A stretch of 15,750 bases of DNA from Acidobacteriota bacterium. Its GTDB lineage: Bacteria; Acidobacteriota; Terriglobia; Terriglobales; Acidobacteriaceae. A program made the position numbers and the translations under genes. The stretch's first letter is position 1. Each line of letters starts with the position of its first letter. The stretch covers positions 1 to 15,750 of the forward strand of contig QIAI01000014.1 in the NCBI GenBank assembly GCA_003224995.1. The letters are read 5' to 3'. Shown piece by piece: positions 1 through 7,275 of this stretch. The notes under the pieces were generated by a model. The model saw only the letters and a list, made by a program, of their open reading frames with translations, did no database searches and was not told where the DNA came from.

Positions 1-676
1 GCTTCGCTCCCATCTCCACCAGGGGCAGCGTCGGCACGGCATGCGCCAGCATGCCATCCACTAGCCAGCGCCCGCGAATATTCACGGGCAAAAACATCCC
101 CGGATACGCACAACTCGCTCGCACCGGATCCACCAGCGGTCCAGAGTGAAACACCACGCCATCGCCGGTACTAAGGTCGGTCGCGGTCACGGCCAGCGGA
201 ATACGCAATTCCTCAAACGACTTCACTTTCAAAATGCTCTGCAGGAATCCAATCATCCGCTGATTGGTCGCAAAGCCATGGCGCGAAAGCGTCCAGCGCG
301 CAAACGTCTTGAAGCGCACCCGCCGCGCAATCACTTCCAGCTCCGCAGGAGAAACTCCGCTGCAGTAAGCCGCGCCAATCAGCGCGCCCACGCTGGTGCC
401 GGCAATAAAACTGATGGGAATTTTTTCTTCTTCGAGAACTTTCAGAACACCGACATGCGCAATCCCCCGCGCAAATCCGCCTCCCAGCGCAATCCCGATT
501 CCCGGGGAGTCTGGCGAGGTCTCAGGCACTCCCGAAAAGCGCGAAAGCTCGCGCCCGAAAGCCTGAACCGACCGAATGATCTTTCGAACCGACTTCACTG
601 GAGCCCCACATCTGTTGGAGCGGCGGGCCACTCGCGAGCTTGCCAGCTCCTTGCCCGTCCAGCCAACGGCCAACAT
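1..676 (-). CDS. Patatin-like phospholipase (RssA/NTE type), N-terminal part, runs off left edge
   Basis: Serine acyl hydrolase of the patatin family, expected to cleave fatty acyl esters of phospholipids. On the minus strand the frame is open from an ATG at 676 to the window edge (225 codons). Visible are the glycine-rich oxyanion loop GGGFARG (about residues 65-71), the nucleophile elbow GTSVG with Ser95, and the Asp of the catalytic dyad in VDGM (Asp207), where the family usually has DGG. The region around residues 160-200 (TDLSTG, FHSGPLVDPVRAS, YPGMF) is also typical of bacterial patatins. About 55 residues precede the glycine loop, longer than in minimal homologues, so a GTG nearer 599 could be the true start; no strong ribosome binding site decides it. 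The C-terminus is outside the window. No signal peptide is seen. The next gene to the right points the other way. Family assignment is firm; substrate is unknown. Confidence 0.85.
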   Translation of the reverse strand, partial: MLAVGWTGKELASSRVARRSNRCGAPVKSVRKIIRSVQAFGRELSRFSGVPETSPDSPGIGIALGGGFARGIAHVGVLKVLEEEKIPISFIAGTSVGALIGAAYCSGVSPAELEVIARRVRFKTFARWTLSRHGFATNQRMIGFLQSILKVKSFEELRIPLAVTATDLSTGDGVVFHSGPLVDPVRASCAYPGMFLPVNIRGRWLVDGMLAHAVPTLPLVEMGAK

Positions 677-1069
677 CCTCACTTGTCTAGTAAGATGCCA
701 TTTCCAGGGGGTCTGGTGCAGTCCACTTTGGTGCTATCTTAAGTAACTTCTCCCTACGTCCACTGGCGCACAAAAGTACGCCTGGCCCTTCCTTTGCGTG
801 CCTTCGTGGGCGTCCCTTCATGCCCTTCGTCGTTAATTCTGGTTTTTTCCGGCTCTCTCCCTGAAAACTCCGTGGATTTAAGGCTCCCCAGCCGAGAACA
901 GCAAAGTCCCAACTCCCAAATGCTTCGTGTTCCCTTGGCGTCCCTTCGTGGTTGCTTCTGGTTTTTCAATGCCCGCGCCGTGATTGCTCCCGAGTTTCCC
1001 CACCCCTAGCTTGCAGCTCGTAGCTGGTAGCTCCTTCCGTGACGAACTCCTTCATTCCTGTTAACTTGT
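677..1069. repeat. Gene-free stretch with two direct copies of the CCTTCGTG repeat
   Basis: No convincing gene lies between the divergent patatin and NUDIX genes; short open frames here have no recognisable content. Two direct copies of a repeat are visible, about 789-850 and 921-967. Both contain GGCGTCCCTTC, then CTTCGT or TTCGTGG, and end in TTCTGGTTTTT. The same core recurs in most other intergenic spaces of the window. A separate heptamer array sits at 1007-1034. Confidence 0.6.
1007..1034 (+). repeat. Four-copy heptamer tandem repeat (TAGCTNG-like)
   Basis: Four head-to-tail 7-mers: TAGCTTG, CAGCTCG, TAGCTGG, TAGCTCC. The array ends 35 bases before the NUDIX start at 1070. A different heptamer, also in four copies, precedes fadA at 7248-7275. 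Confidence 0.7.
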
Positions 1070-1564
1070 GTGCGCATGGTACGCGAGTTTTCGGCTGGCG
1101 GCGTGGTCCTCCGGCGTATGTCCGACGGGTGGCACATCGCGGCCATTGAGCCGAAAAAAGAAGAACCGCCTCCCAGCCAGTCCCGGCGCGCGGTCCCCCG
1201 CAAACAGATCCTCGCCCTGCCCAAGGGCCTGATCGACAAGGGAGAAGACCCTGTAGAAACCGCCATCCGCGAGGTACGCGAGGAAACCGGAGTCATCGCC
1301 ACCCTGATCGCCAAACTGGCCGACATCAAGTACGTCTACATTCGCACCTGGGCCGACCGAGAGCGCGTCTTCAAAGTGGTTAGTTTCTACCTGCTGCGTT
1401 ACCAGTCCGGCCGCATTGACGACGTCCGGCCCGAGATGCGGATCGAAGTCCATCGTGCTCTTTGGCTTCCCCTGGAAGACGCCCAGACCAAGCTCTCCTA
1501 TAGCGGGGAACGCCAGGTCGTGCGCAAAGCTCAGGAGTATCTGCAAACTCATCCGGAGGTCTGA
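1070..1564 (+). CDS. NUDIX hydrolase
   Basis: A 164-residue pyrophosphohydrolase of the NUDIX superfamily, acting on a nucleoside diphosphate linked to another moiety. The canonical box GX5EX7REUXEEXGU is complete at residues 53-75 (G53, E59, R67, E68, E71, E72, G74, V75), so the Mg-binding glutamates are intact. Between the first strand (FSAGGVVL) and the box is a charged, proline-rich insert around residues 27-45. The protein ends soon after the last helix (RKAQEYLQ), so it is a stand-alone domain. The start is GTG at 1070 or ATG at 1076; neither has a strong Shine-Dalgarno site. The stop is 8 bases before the VIT-type transporter gene, whose ribosome binding site lies inside the end of this gene, so the two are probably co-transcribed and perhaps translationally coupled. 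Substrate cannot be read from the sequence. Confidence 0.92.
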   Translation: MRMVREFSAGGVVLRRMSDGWHIAAIEPKKEEPPPSQSRRAVPRKQILALPKGLIDKGEDPVETAIREVREETGVIATLIAKLADIKYVYIRTWADRERVFKVVSFYLLRYQSGRIDDVRPEMRIEVHRALWLPLEDAQTKLSYSGERQVVRKAQEYLQTHPEV

Positions 1565-1572
1565 CAAAAAAA

Positions 1573-2268
1573 ATGCCGACCACGCCACACGTTGAGAAAC
1601 ACTTCACCGCCGGACTGTTCGTCCGTGATGTCGTCATCGGTATGGCGGACGGACTCACCGTGCCCTTCGCTCTGGCCGCCGGCCTCTCCGGCGCCGTGAG
1701 TTCCACTCGCCTCATTGTGATCGGCGGTCTCGCCGAAATCGCTGCCGGATCCATCGCCATGGGACTGGGCGGCTACCTCGCAGCCAAGGGGGACGCGGAA
1801 CATTACGATCAGGAAAAATTGCGCGAGGAACGCGAAATCGTCGAAATTCCAGAAGCCGAAAAAGCGGAAGTCGAAGAACTCTTCGAGCAGTACGGCTTGA
1901 CCGAAGCCGAAGCCAAGCCCGTCGTCGAAGCTTTGAGCCAACGTCCGAAAGAGTGGGTCGAATTTATGATGCGTTTCGAATTAGGCCTTGAACAGCCGGA
2001 ACCAAAGCGCGCCGTGACCAGCGCCACTACCATCGCACTCTCCTACGTCGCTGGCGGATTCATTCCACTCTCGCCCTATATGATCCTGCCCAACGCCTGG
2101 CACGCTCTGCTCTGGTCGGCAGCGGTTACACTCGCGGCATTGGGGGTCTTCGGTTACATGAAAGCCCGCTTCACCGGCACCGCGCCCCTGCGCGGCGCGT
2201 CACAAACAATGGTGATCGGTGGCCTTGCGGCGGGCACCGCATTTGTGATTGCAAAACTGATCTCGTAG
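1573..2268 (+). CDS. VIT1/CCC1-family Fe2+/Mn2+ transporter
   Basis: A 231-residue integral membrane protein of the vacuolar iron transporter family, which exchanges Fe2+ or Mn2+ for protons. Visible are the first membrane helix with the conserved DGLTVPFALAAGLSGA stretch (Asp26), the second helix with AEIAAGSIAMGLGGYLA (Glu55, Met63), an acidic cytoplasmic hairpin at about residues 75-145 corresponding to the family's metal-binding region (many Glu, with MMRFELGLE), and three more hydrophobic segments at about 150-172, 178-196 and 210-230, including the PLSPY loop. Length and five-helix layout fit the family. GGAGGT at about 1555-1560, inside the upstream NUDIX gene, serves as ribosome binding site. 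In bacteria such proteins most likely export excess iron or manganese from the cytoplasm. No Fur- or MntR-like operator was recognised. Confidence 0.93.
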   Translation: MPTTPHVEKHFTAGLFVRDVVIGMADGLTVPFALAAGLSGAVSSTRLIVIGGLAEIAAGSIAMGLGGYLAAKGDAEHYDQEKLREEREIVEIPEAEKAEVEELFEQYGLTEAEAKPVVEALSQRPKEWVEFMMRFELGLEQPEPKRAVTSATTIALSYVAGGFIPLSPYMILPNAWHALLWSAAVTLAALGVFGYMKARFTGTAPLRGASQTMVIGGLAAGTAFVIAKLIS

Positions 2269-2289
2269 GGCCTAGGATAACGATTTTCC

Positions 2290-2318
2290 TTGACATTCCA
2301 TCACGCTGGACCTAGGCT
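2290..2318 (+). promoter_or_regulatory. Sigma70-like promoter candidate
   Basis: A perfect -35 hexamer TTGACA (2290-2295) is followed after 17 bases by TAGGCT (2313-2318), a weak -10 (three of six consensus bases). Transcription would begin near 2325, just before the 12-bp inverted repeat at 2335-2382. It is about 200 bases from the next gene. Confidence 0.4.
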
Positions 2319-2334
2319 GTATTTAACTTAATAG

Positions 2335-2382
2335 GGCGCGTACCGATGCCATCCTCACCCCACATCTAATTCGGTACGCGCC
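2335..2382 (+). terminator. Perfect 12-bp inverted repeat: terminator or small-RNA hairpin
   Basis: GGCGCGTACCGA (2335-2346) and TCGGTACGCGCC (2371-2382) are exact reverse complements around a 24-base loop. A run of five T lies about 8 bases downstream. It could end the NUDIX/transporter transcript, although the loop is long and the T-run not adjacent, or form the body of a short RNA made from the promoter-like motifs at 2290-2318. A dimeric repressor site is also possible. Confidence 0.5.
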
Positions 2383-2411
2383 TGTCGTGTTTTTGGCCCT
2401 CCTAAAAAATT

Positions 2412-2439
2412 GTCATCCTGAGCAAAGCGAAGGACCTGC
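2412..2439 (+). repeat. 28-bp dispersed repeat starting GTCATCCTGAG
   Basis: This motif, built around AGCAAAGCGAAGGACC, resembles a repeat I recognise from intergenic regions of acidobacteria and other soil bacteria. A diverged reverse-complement copy (22 of 28 positions by eye) lies at 7119-7146 in this window. Confidence 0.55.
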
Positions 2440-2518
2440 TTTCCCCCGCAACTACCAGCAAGCTTCGATCACGCATTCCACCATGCGCTAACCACCAAGC
2501 ATCCTCTTAGTCATTCCA

Positions 2519-2965
2519 TTGCCCCGCCCGCGCGTGCTAAGAAGAGCAGTGCCCCGTCTGTACCGTCCCATTCTCGCTTGTCTCATCCTGCTGTCGGCTC
2601 TTGTGCACGGACGCAGCAAAGCCACGTCGCCGCCCGTCGATTCTGACTATGTCTACGCTCTCGCCACCGCTAATAATTTCCTGCATGCCTGGCAATCGCA
2701 AGATCAGGAAACCGCCATCCTGCTGCTTTCCGATCGCCTCAAGCAGCACATCGTTGAGACCACGCTCGATAGCCACCTGAACTCCAAGGCGAAGCCGCAG
2801 AGCTTCGAGATTGGCCGCGGAAAAAAGCTTCGGTCCGATCGCTATCAGTTTCCCATCGCCCTGTTTCCGGCTCCGAGCAACGTCCGCACGATGCGCCCAC
2901 AAATGGCCACTCTTCTGGTCATCAAGACCGGCAAAAACGAATGGGCCATCGACAAACTTCCCTGA
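2519..2965 (+). CDS. Exported hypothetical protein, possible NTF2-like fold
   Basis: A 148-residue protein not assigned to a named family. The N-terminus is arginine-rich followed by a hydrophobic stretch (about residues 17-31, PILACLILLSALVHG), consistent with a signal peptide or anchor. The mature part begins with a helix of the type YALATANNFLHAWQSQDQETAILLLS and ends with strands around LLVIKTGKNEWAIDKL. This helix-then-strands pattern resembles small secreted NTF2-like or DUF4878-type domains, but that is inference from pattern only. The start is uncertain: TTG at 2519 opens the frame, and GTG codons at 2534 and 2549 are in frame and also leave the hydrophobic segment intact. It is a solitary gene with repeats on both sides. 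Confidence 0.6.
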   Translation: MPRPRVLRRAVPRLYRPILACLILLSALVHGRSKATSPPVDSDYVYALATANNFLHAWQSQDQETAILLLSDRLKQHIVETTLDSHLNSKAKPQSFEIGRGKKLRSDRYQFPIALFPAPSNVRTMRPQMATLLVIKTGKNEWAIDKLP

Positions 2966-3009
2966 AACAAATCTTCCGCCTTTCCCGCGAATCCCCGAAA
3001 TCCAAAATT

Positions 3010-3116
3010 CCTTCGTGTTTTCCTTTGTGTCCTTGGTGGTTATCTTTTTTCCGCCACGAAAACACCTAGCGGAGCCCGCGATCCTCTGTGTCCGTCTGTG
3101 ATTGTGAGGTTTTTTC
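3010..3116 (+). repeat. CCTTCGTG-family intergenic repeats
   Basis: Two segments (about 3010-3050 and 3083-3116) contain CCTTCGTG, CTTTGTGTCCTTGGTGG and CCTCTGTGTCCGTCTGTG, each followed by a T-rich run. They lie between the small exported gene and fadN. The rest of 2966-3257 shows nothing else I can support. Confidence 0.5.
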
Positions 3117-3257
3117 GGGAGTGCTGCGAGCCCTTGCTTATCACAGCCGCCAACTCCAGGAATCCTTTAAAATGATCTTCTTCGTGAATCTTGAATGTCC
3201 CCAGGTGCCGTTTGGGCCTGCGCGCAGCATCGCGCTTTACCACGGAGTCTTGCTCTC

Positions 3258-5679
3258 ATGAAACGCATCCATAAAGTCGCCATCCTCGGCGCCGGCACCA
3301 TGGGCGCCCGCATCGCCGCGCATTTTGCCAATGCCGGCGTTCCTAGTTACTTGTTGGACATCGTTCCCCCCGACGCCGATGGCGCCGCGCGCAACCAGAT
3401 CGCCGCCGCCGGCCTCGAGGCTGCCAGGAAATCCAAGCCTGCCGCCTTCTTCGAACCGTCTCTCGCGAAACTCGTCACCATCGGGAACTTCGAAGACGAC
3501 CTTAAGAAAATCGCCGACGTCGACTGGATCATCGAAGCCGTCGTCGAGAACCTCGACATCAAGCGCTCGTTGCTCAAAAAAGTTGACGCGGTTCGCAAAC
3601 CCGGCACCATCGTCACCACAAATACCAGCGGTCTCCCGGTGGGCAAAATCGCTGAAGGCTTTCCCGACGATTTCCGCCGCTCCTGGTTTGGTACGCATTT
3701 CTTCAACCCCCCGCGCTACATGCGTCTTCTGGAACTCATCCCCACCCCCGATAGCGACCGCGCACTGCTCGACGCCATCGCCTGGTTCAGCGACGTGCGC
3801 CTCGGCAAGGGCGTCGTCTTCGCCAAAGACACGCCCAACTTCATCGGTAATCGCATTGGGACGTTTTCCGTGCTCAACGTCATGCGCCTGATGCAGGAGA
3901 TGGATCTCACTATCGAAGACGTCGACGCGCTCACCGGAACGCCCGTCGGCTGGCCCAAGTCGGCCACCTTCCGCACCATCGATCTCGTCGGCCTCGACAT
4001 TCTTGGCCACGTAGTCAGCAACATGATCGGTGTCGGCCGGGCGCCCTCGCCCGCTAATCTCGATGAGAGGAGCGATCTCCGCTTACCCGATTTTTACCAG
4101 CACATGCTCGAGCGCAAAATGCTCGGCGACAAGACCAAAGGGGGCTTCTACAAAAAATCCAAAGGCGCAGACGGAAAAGAAGAACGTCTCGCCCTCGACT
4201 GGAAGACGCTCGAATACCATCCCCGGCACAAACCCAAGTTCCCTGCCCTCGAGATGGCCAAGAACGTGGAAGACACGGGCGCCCGCCTGCGCATGCTGCT
4301 GGGTCTCGAAGGCAGCGGCCCGCAGAAGGGCGACAAGGCCGGCGCGTTTTTGTGGGCGGCTCTCTCCGATCTGTGGACCTACTCCGCCAATCGCATTCCC
4401 GAAATTTCCGACAGCGTCGTCGAAATTGATCGCGCCATGAAGCTCGGCTTCAACTGGGAACTGGGGCCATTCGAGTTGTGGGATGCCGCCGGCGTCGAAG
4501 CCACCGTCGCTCGCATGAAGAAAGAAGGCAAGCCGGTCGCGGCGAACCTCGAAACGCTGCTCGCTTCCGGGAAGAAGACCTGGTACGACGAAAATCTCGC
4601 TACCGCTTCCGCTCGCTCGTACTTCGACCTCGCCACCGGGCACTGGCAACCGGTCACGGTTCCGGAAGGTGTGTGGTCGGTCACCGTCGCCAAGAAGTCC
4701 AAGGGCGTCGTGAAGAAAAATTCCGGGGCATCGCTGGTAGACCTGGGTGACGGCGTTGGCTGCATCGAGTTCCATAGCAAGATGAACTCGCTGGGTGCCG
4801 ACATCATCCAGTTGATCACGCAGAGTTTGAAGCCGGGCGGCCCGGGCGACGCGTTCGACGCCTTCGTTATCACCAACGACGCACAGAATTTCTCGGTCGG
4901 CGCGAATCTCATGCTGCTCCTGATGGCGGTGCAGGAAGAAGAATGGGACGATGTCGACATGGTCATCCGCCAGTTCCAGGGCATGACCCAGGCCATTAAG
5001 TTCTCTCCCAAGCCTGTCGTGGTGGGAGCGTCCGGCCTTACCCTCGGCGGCGGCACCGAGATTTCATTGCACGCTCCTGCCCGCCAGCCGCATGCCGAGC
5101 TTTACACCGGCCTGGTCGAAGTTGGTGTCGGACTTCTACCGGGTGGCGGCGGCTGCAAAGAAATGTTGCTGCGCGCGCTCCAAAGCGCGAGCTCAATTCG
5201 CCCGGATGGCCGAGGAGAATCCGTGGAAAGCGTTCGAGACCATCGCCATGGCCAAAATCGCCACCTCGGCGCATGAAGCCCGCGCCTTCGGCTTCCTATC
5301 CGACTCGGACCACATCACCATGAACCGCGAGCGAGTGCTCTCGGATGCCAAGAACCGGGCCCTGGAACTGGTGCGCGCCGGCTACGAACCTCCGGTGATG
5401 CGCACCGACTTACCCGCACCCGGCGAAAGCATGCTAGCCACGCTGAAGATGGGCGTCTACCTGATGCGACAGGGCGAATACATCAGCGACCACGAAGTCA
5501 AAATCGGCAACAAGGTCGCCGAGGTCCTCTGCGGCGGCAATGTCACTCCCGGCACACTCGTGAGCGAGCAATACATCCTCGACCTCGAGCGCGAAGCTTT
5601 CAAATCCTTGTGCGGAGAAAAAAAGACGCAGGAGCGAATCCAGTACACCTTGAAAACCGGCAAGACGCTACGCAATTAA
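3258..5679 (+). CDS. fadN: FadN-like 3-hydroxyacyl-CoA dehydrogenase / enoyl-CoA hydratase, interrupted by one frameshift
   Basis: Bifunctional beta-oxidation enzyme: hydration of enoyl-CoA and NAD-dependent oxidation of 3-hydroxyacyl-CoA. The dehydrogenase half comes first, as in FadN and unlike FadB. Visible are the Rossmann motif GAGTMG (G11, G13, G16), Ser124, the catalytic His147 in GTHFFNP with Asn150, and Asn198 in GNRIG; a second dehydrogenase domain follows. The crotonase domain begins near residue 484 and holds Glu601 (GGGTEI) and Glu621 (GLVEVGVG), 20 residues apart as in crotonases. The first frame is open to 5276 but loses homology after KEMLLRAL; the expected continuation (ENPWKAFETIAMAKI onward) is in the next frame, ending at 5679. 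One extra base between about 5180 and 5220 explains this. Rejoined length is about 806 residues, normal for the family. ATG 3258 follows GGAG at 3244 and leaves the Rossmann motif at the N-terminus. It could be a sequencing error or a damaged gene. Confidence 0.85.
5174..5189 (+). other. GC hairpin at the fadN frame break
   Basis: CGCGCT (5174-5179) and AGCGCG (5184-5189) form a perfect six-pair stem with a CCAA loop, just where the reading frame of the enoyl-CoA hydratase domain changes. From the end of KEM to the resumed homology there are 76 bases, that is 25 codons plus one. No slippery heptamer precedes it. Confidence 0.45.
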
Positions 5680-5771
5680 GTTTTGTCAAGGTAGGTTGGG
5701 TTCGTCCGGCCGCGAGTTGATTCGCGTATGGCTGCATGCCAGGTTCACAATCGTGTCCACCTAATCAGGAA

Positions 5772-5824
5772 GGGCACGAAGCCAGCACAAAGTCCAGGAG
5801 AGACTTCGTGCCACCTTCGTGCCC
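5772..5824. repeat. Inverted CACGAAG repeat between convergent genes
   Basis: GGGCACGAAG (5772-5781) and CTTCGTGCCC (5815-5824) are exact reverse complements; a partial extra copy (ACTTCGTGCC) lies inside. It sits between fadN (+) and the 5897-6799 gene (-), which converge, so it may act as a bidirectional terminator, although no T-run adjoins the stem. It belongs to the repeat family found throughout the window. Confidence 0.55.
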
Positions 5825-5896
5825 CTTTGTGATTGCTCTTGCTTGTAGCTTCGCAGACTGGCCGGAGTCTCAGACTCCACCCCGAAATTCGACAGC

Positions 5897-6799
5897 CTAC
5901 TTTTTAACCTCTTCTTTTTCTTTCGCGGTCTCTGAAGCATTCACCACGCTCTTCTTGGGTGAAGCCGCCTTGGCGACCACGGGCTTCGGACTCCAGTAAT
6001 CGGGCGCCGCGGCCATCACCTCGGCCGGAGGGTTGCTGATTTCGGGCAGAAAACGATTGATGACGGTCTCCGTATTCTCGACAATTTCCGAGCCCGTTTT
6101 GAGGTAATGAGCATAGGCTTCCTCTCCGAGCACTTTCGGGAGTGGTGCTATCGAGTCAAATCCCGCCATCGACTTCTCGAACGTAGTCACGTAATAAATC
6201 GTCCCTTCCCGTCCCGCCACGGTCTGCGATACCAGCGTAGTCACGTCGGGAGAATTCTTTTCGCGCGCCGCTTTCACTTCCTTTAATAATTCTTCGAGCT
6301 CCGGCCCACGGCCGGGCTTCACGTGGATGATCGAGGTGCGGAGCCAGCGGGACTCGCCCGTCAACTTGGCGAGGGCTGCGCCATCGGCCGGAGCGTTGCT
6401 GCTCAAGTCCCAGCGTCGTTTGCGCAGCTCCGACCAACTGGTCTCCAGGCACGTATTGAATTCCTGGAACGCCTTGTCGGCTCCAGCCTTGCCCATTGAT
6501 TTTTGCAGGGCCGCGTAAAAAGCATCGCCGGCTTTTTCCGTGTCGCCATAACTCTGTCGCATACTCACAAGCGTGACCCGATTCATGGTGCCGTAGACGG
6601 TTTCCATGGCGAGCCACTCATCGCCTTTATTCTGCCGGTTGGCCGCGACCATCTTCTTGGAAATGGCATCGAAGTCTGCCCGCTTTTCCGGCCTGACCTG
6701 CACCACAAACACATCCAGATATTGATCTGGCGCCTGACCAACAGCAAACGCCGCCAGCAAGATAACCGCAGCCGCGGTCCACGTGGCCCGATGCTTCAT
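5897..6799 (-). CDS. Exported protein with two alpha/beta-barrel-like domains
   Basis: A 300-residue protein of unknown function. The N-terminus is a clear signal peptide (MKHR, hydrophobic core to about residue 21, likely cleavage after GQA). The mature protein contains two related halves, about 27-132 and 151-253. Each starts with a strand (LDVFVVQVRP; LRTSIIHVKP), then a helix of about 20 residues, a second strand with a conserved threonine/valine pattern and an aromatic-rich stretch near FYAAL or AHYLKTGSEIV. This resembles two fused dimeric alpha/beta-barrel (ABM/NIPSNAP-like) units; the fold is inference. The tail from about 270 is rich in Lys, Ala and Pro. AGGAGG lies 8 bases before the ATG and fixes the start. 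It converges with fadN and diverges from fadA, with the parS site upstream. Confidence 0.75.
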   Translation of the reverse strand: MKHRATWTAAAVILLAAFAVGQAPDQYLDVFVVQVRPEKRADFDAISKKMVAANRQNKGDEWLAMETVYGTMNRVTLVSMRQSYGDTEKAGDAFYAALQKSMGKAGADKAFQEFNTCLETSWSELRKRRWDLSSNAPADGAALAKLTGESRWLRTSIIHVKPGRGPELEELLKEVKAAREKNSPDVTTLVSQTVAGREGTIYYVTTFEKSMAGFDSIAPLPKVLGEEAYAHYLKTGSEIVENTETVINRFLPEISNPPAEVMAAAPDYWSPKPVVAKAASPKKSVVNASETAKEKEEVKK

Positions 6800-6921
6800 T
6801 GAAGCCTCCTAGGTATCAAGTTTTTTGGGATTTGGGCCGAGCTCAGACGGAGGACAAGCTACTCTCCCCGAACCGTGCGGTCAAATGCTTTCGAGAGGGC
6901 CGCGGACGGTCGGCGCATGAG

Positions 6922-6937
6922 TGTTCCACGTGGAACA
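6922..6937. promoter_or_regulatory. parS: parS site (ParB-binding chromosome partition palindrome)
   Basis: TGTTCCACGTGGAACA is a perfect 16-bp palindrome and matches the bacterial parS consensus TGTTNCACGTGNAACA at every fixed position. ParB-CTP binds such sites, spreads along neighbouring DNA and, with ParA and SMC, organises and segregates the origin region. Sites of this kind are usually clustered in the origin-proximal part of the chromosome. No parA or parB gene is present in the window, and no second site was seen. Confidence 0.85.
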
Positions 6938-6952
6938 TTCCCGAAACGGGAA
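6938..6952. repeat. Small inverted repeat abutting parS
   Basis: TTCCCG (6938-6943) and CGGGAA (6947-6952) pair perfectly across an AAA loop and begin at the base immediately after parS. Function unknown. Confidence 0.5.
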
Positions 6953-7118
6953 GCCTCTGAATACATTCAACTTAGCGGGTCCTAGTGGGAGGAGTTGCGC
7001 ACAGAAAAGCAAGCTTGAAAGATATAATCTGTTTGCTCAGAAAACGAAAACGACAACCATAAGAGCAGGTGAGAGGCACCTGGCAAGGAATCGTACGTTT
7101 CGAAGTTGCATCCAAACA

Positions 7119-7146
7119 GCAGGTTCTTCGCTGCGCTGAGAATGTC
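7119..7146 (-). repeat. Diverged copy of the 28-bp GTCATCCTGAG repeat
   Basis: Read on the minus strand, this matches the element at 2412-2439 at about 22 of 28 positions. It lies upstream of fadA. Confidence 0.5.
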
Positions 7147-7247
7147 AAGCTCGAGAGAGAAGGACAAGCTTAAGAGAGAAAGCCAAACGACAACTTGAAA
7201 GACGAAACCGGTTTATTTTCTGTGCTGAAGGTTCGCGGCGCCACGCT

Positions 7248-7275
7248 GGGAACTGGGAACCGAGAACTGGGGACT
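7248..7275 (+). repeat. Four-copy heptamer array overlapping the fadA ribosome binding site
   Basis: Four head-to-tail 7-mers: GGGAACT, GGGAACC, GAGAACT, GGGGACT. The last unit places GGGGA about 8 bases before the fadA ATG at 7281, so the array supplies the only Shine-Dalgarno-like sequence. Copy-number change would shift spare upstream copies without affecting the start. Confidence 0.75.

Noticed and set aside
146..742. Plus-strand open frame of 198 codons at the left end
   Set aside because: It lies antisense to the patatin gene, is very rich in Arg, Asn and His with no domain pattern, and the minus-strand frame carries clear catalytic motifs.
3237..4010. Long minus-strand frame of 257 codons inside fadN
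   Set aside because: It is a shadow of the dehydrogenase half of fadN, which has an intact Rossmann motif and catalytic residues on the plus strand.
6774..6789. Second parS-like sequence, GGTCCACGTGGCCC
   Set aside because: Only the CCACGTGG centre matches; the outer arms differ (about 11 of 16 positions) and it lies within the start of a coding sequence.
6921..7139. Open frame starting MFHVEH at the parS site
   Set aside because: The start is the translation of the parS palindrome; the rest has no recognisable sequence and no ribosome binding site.
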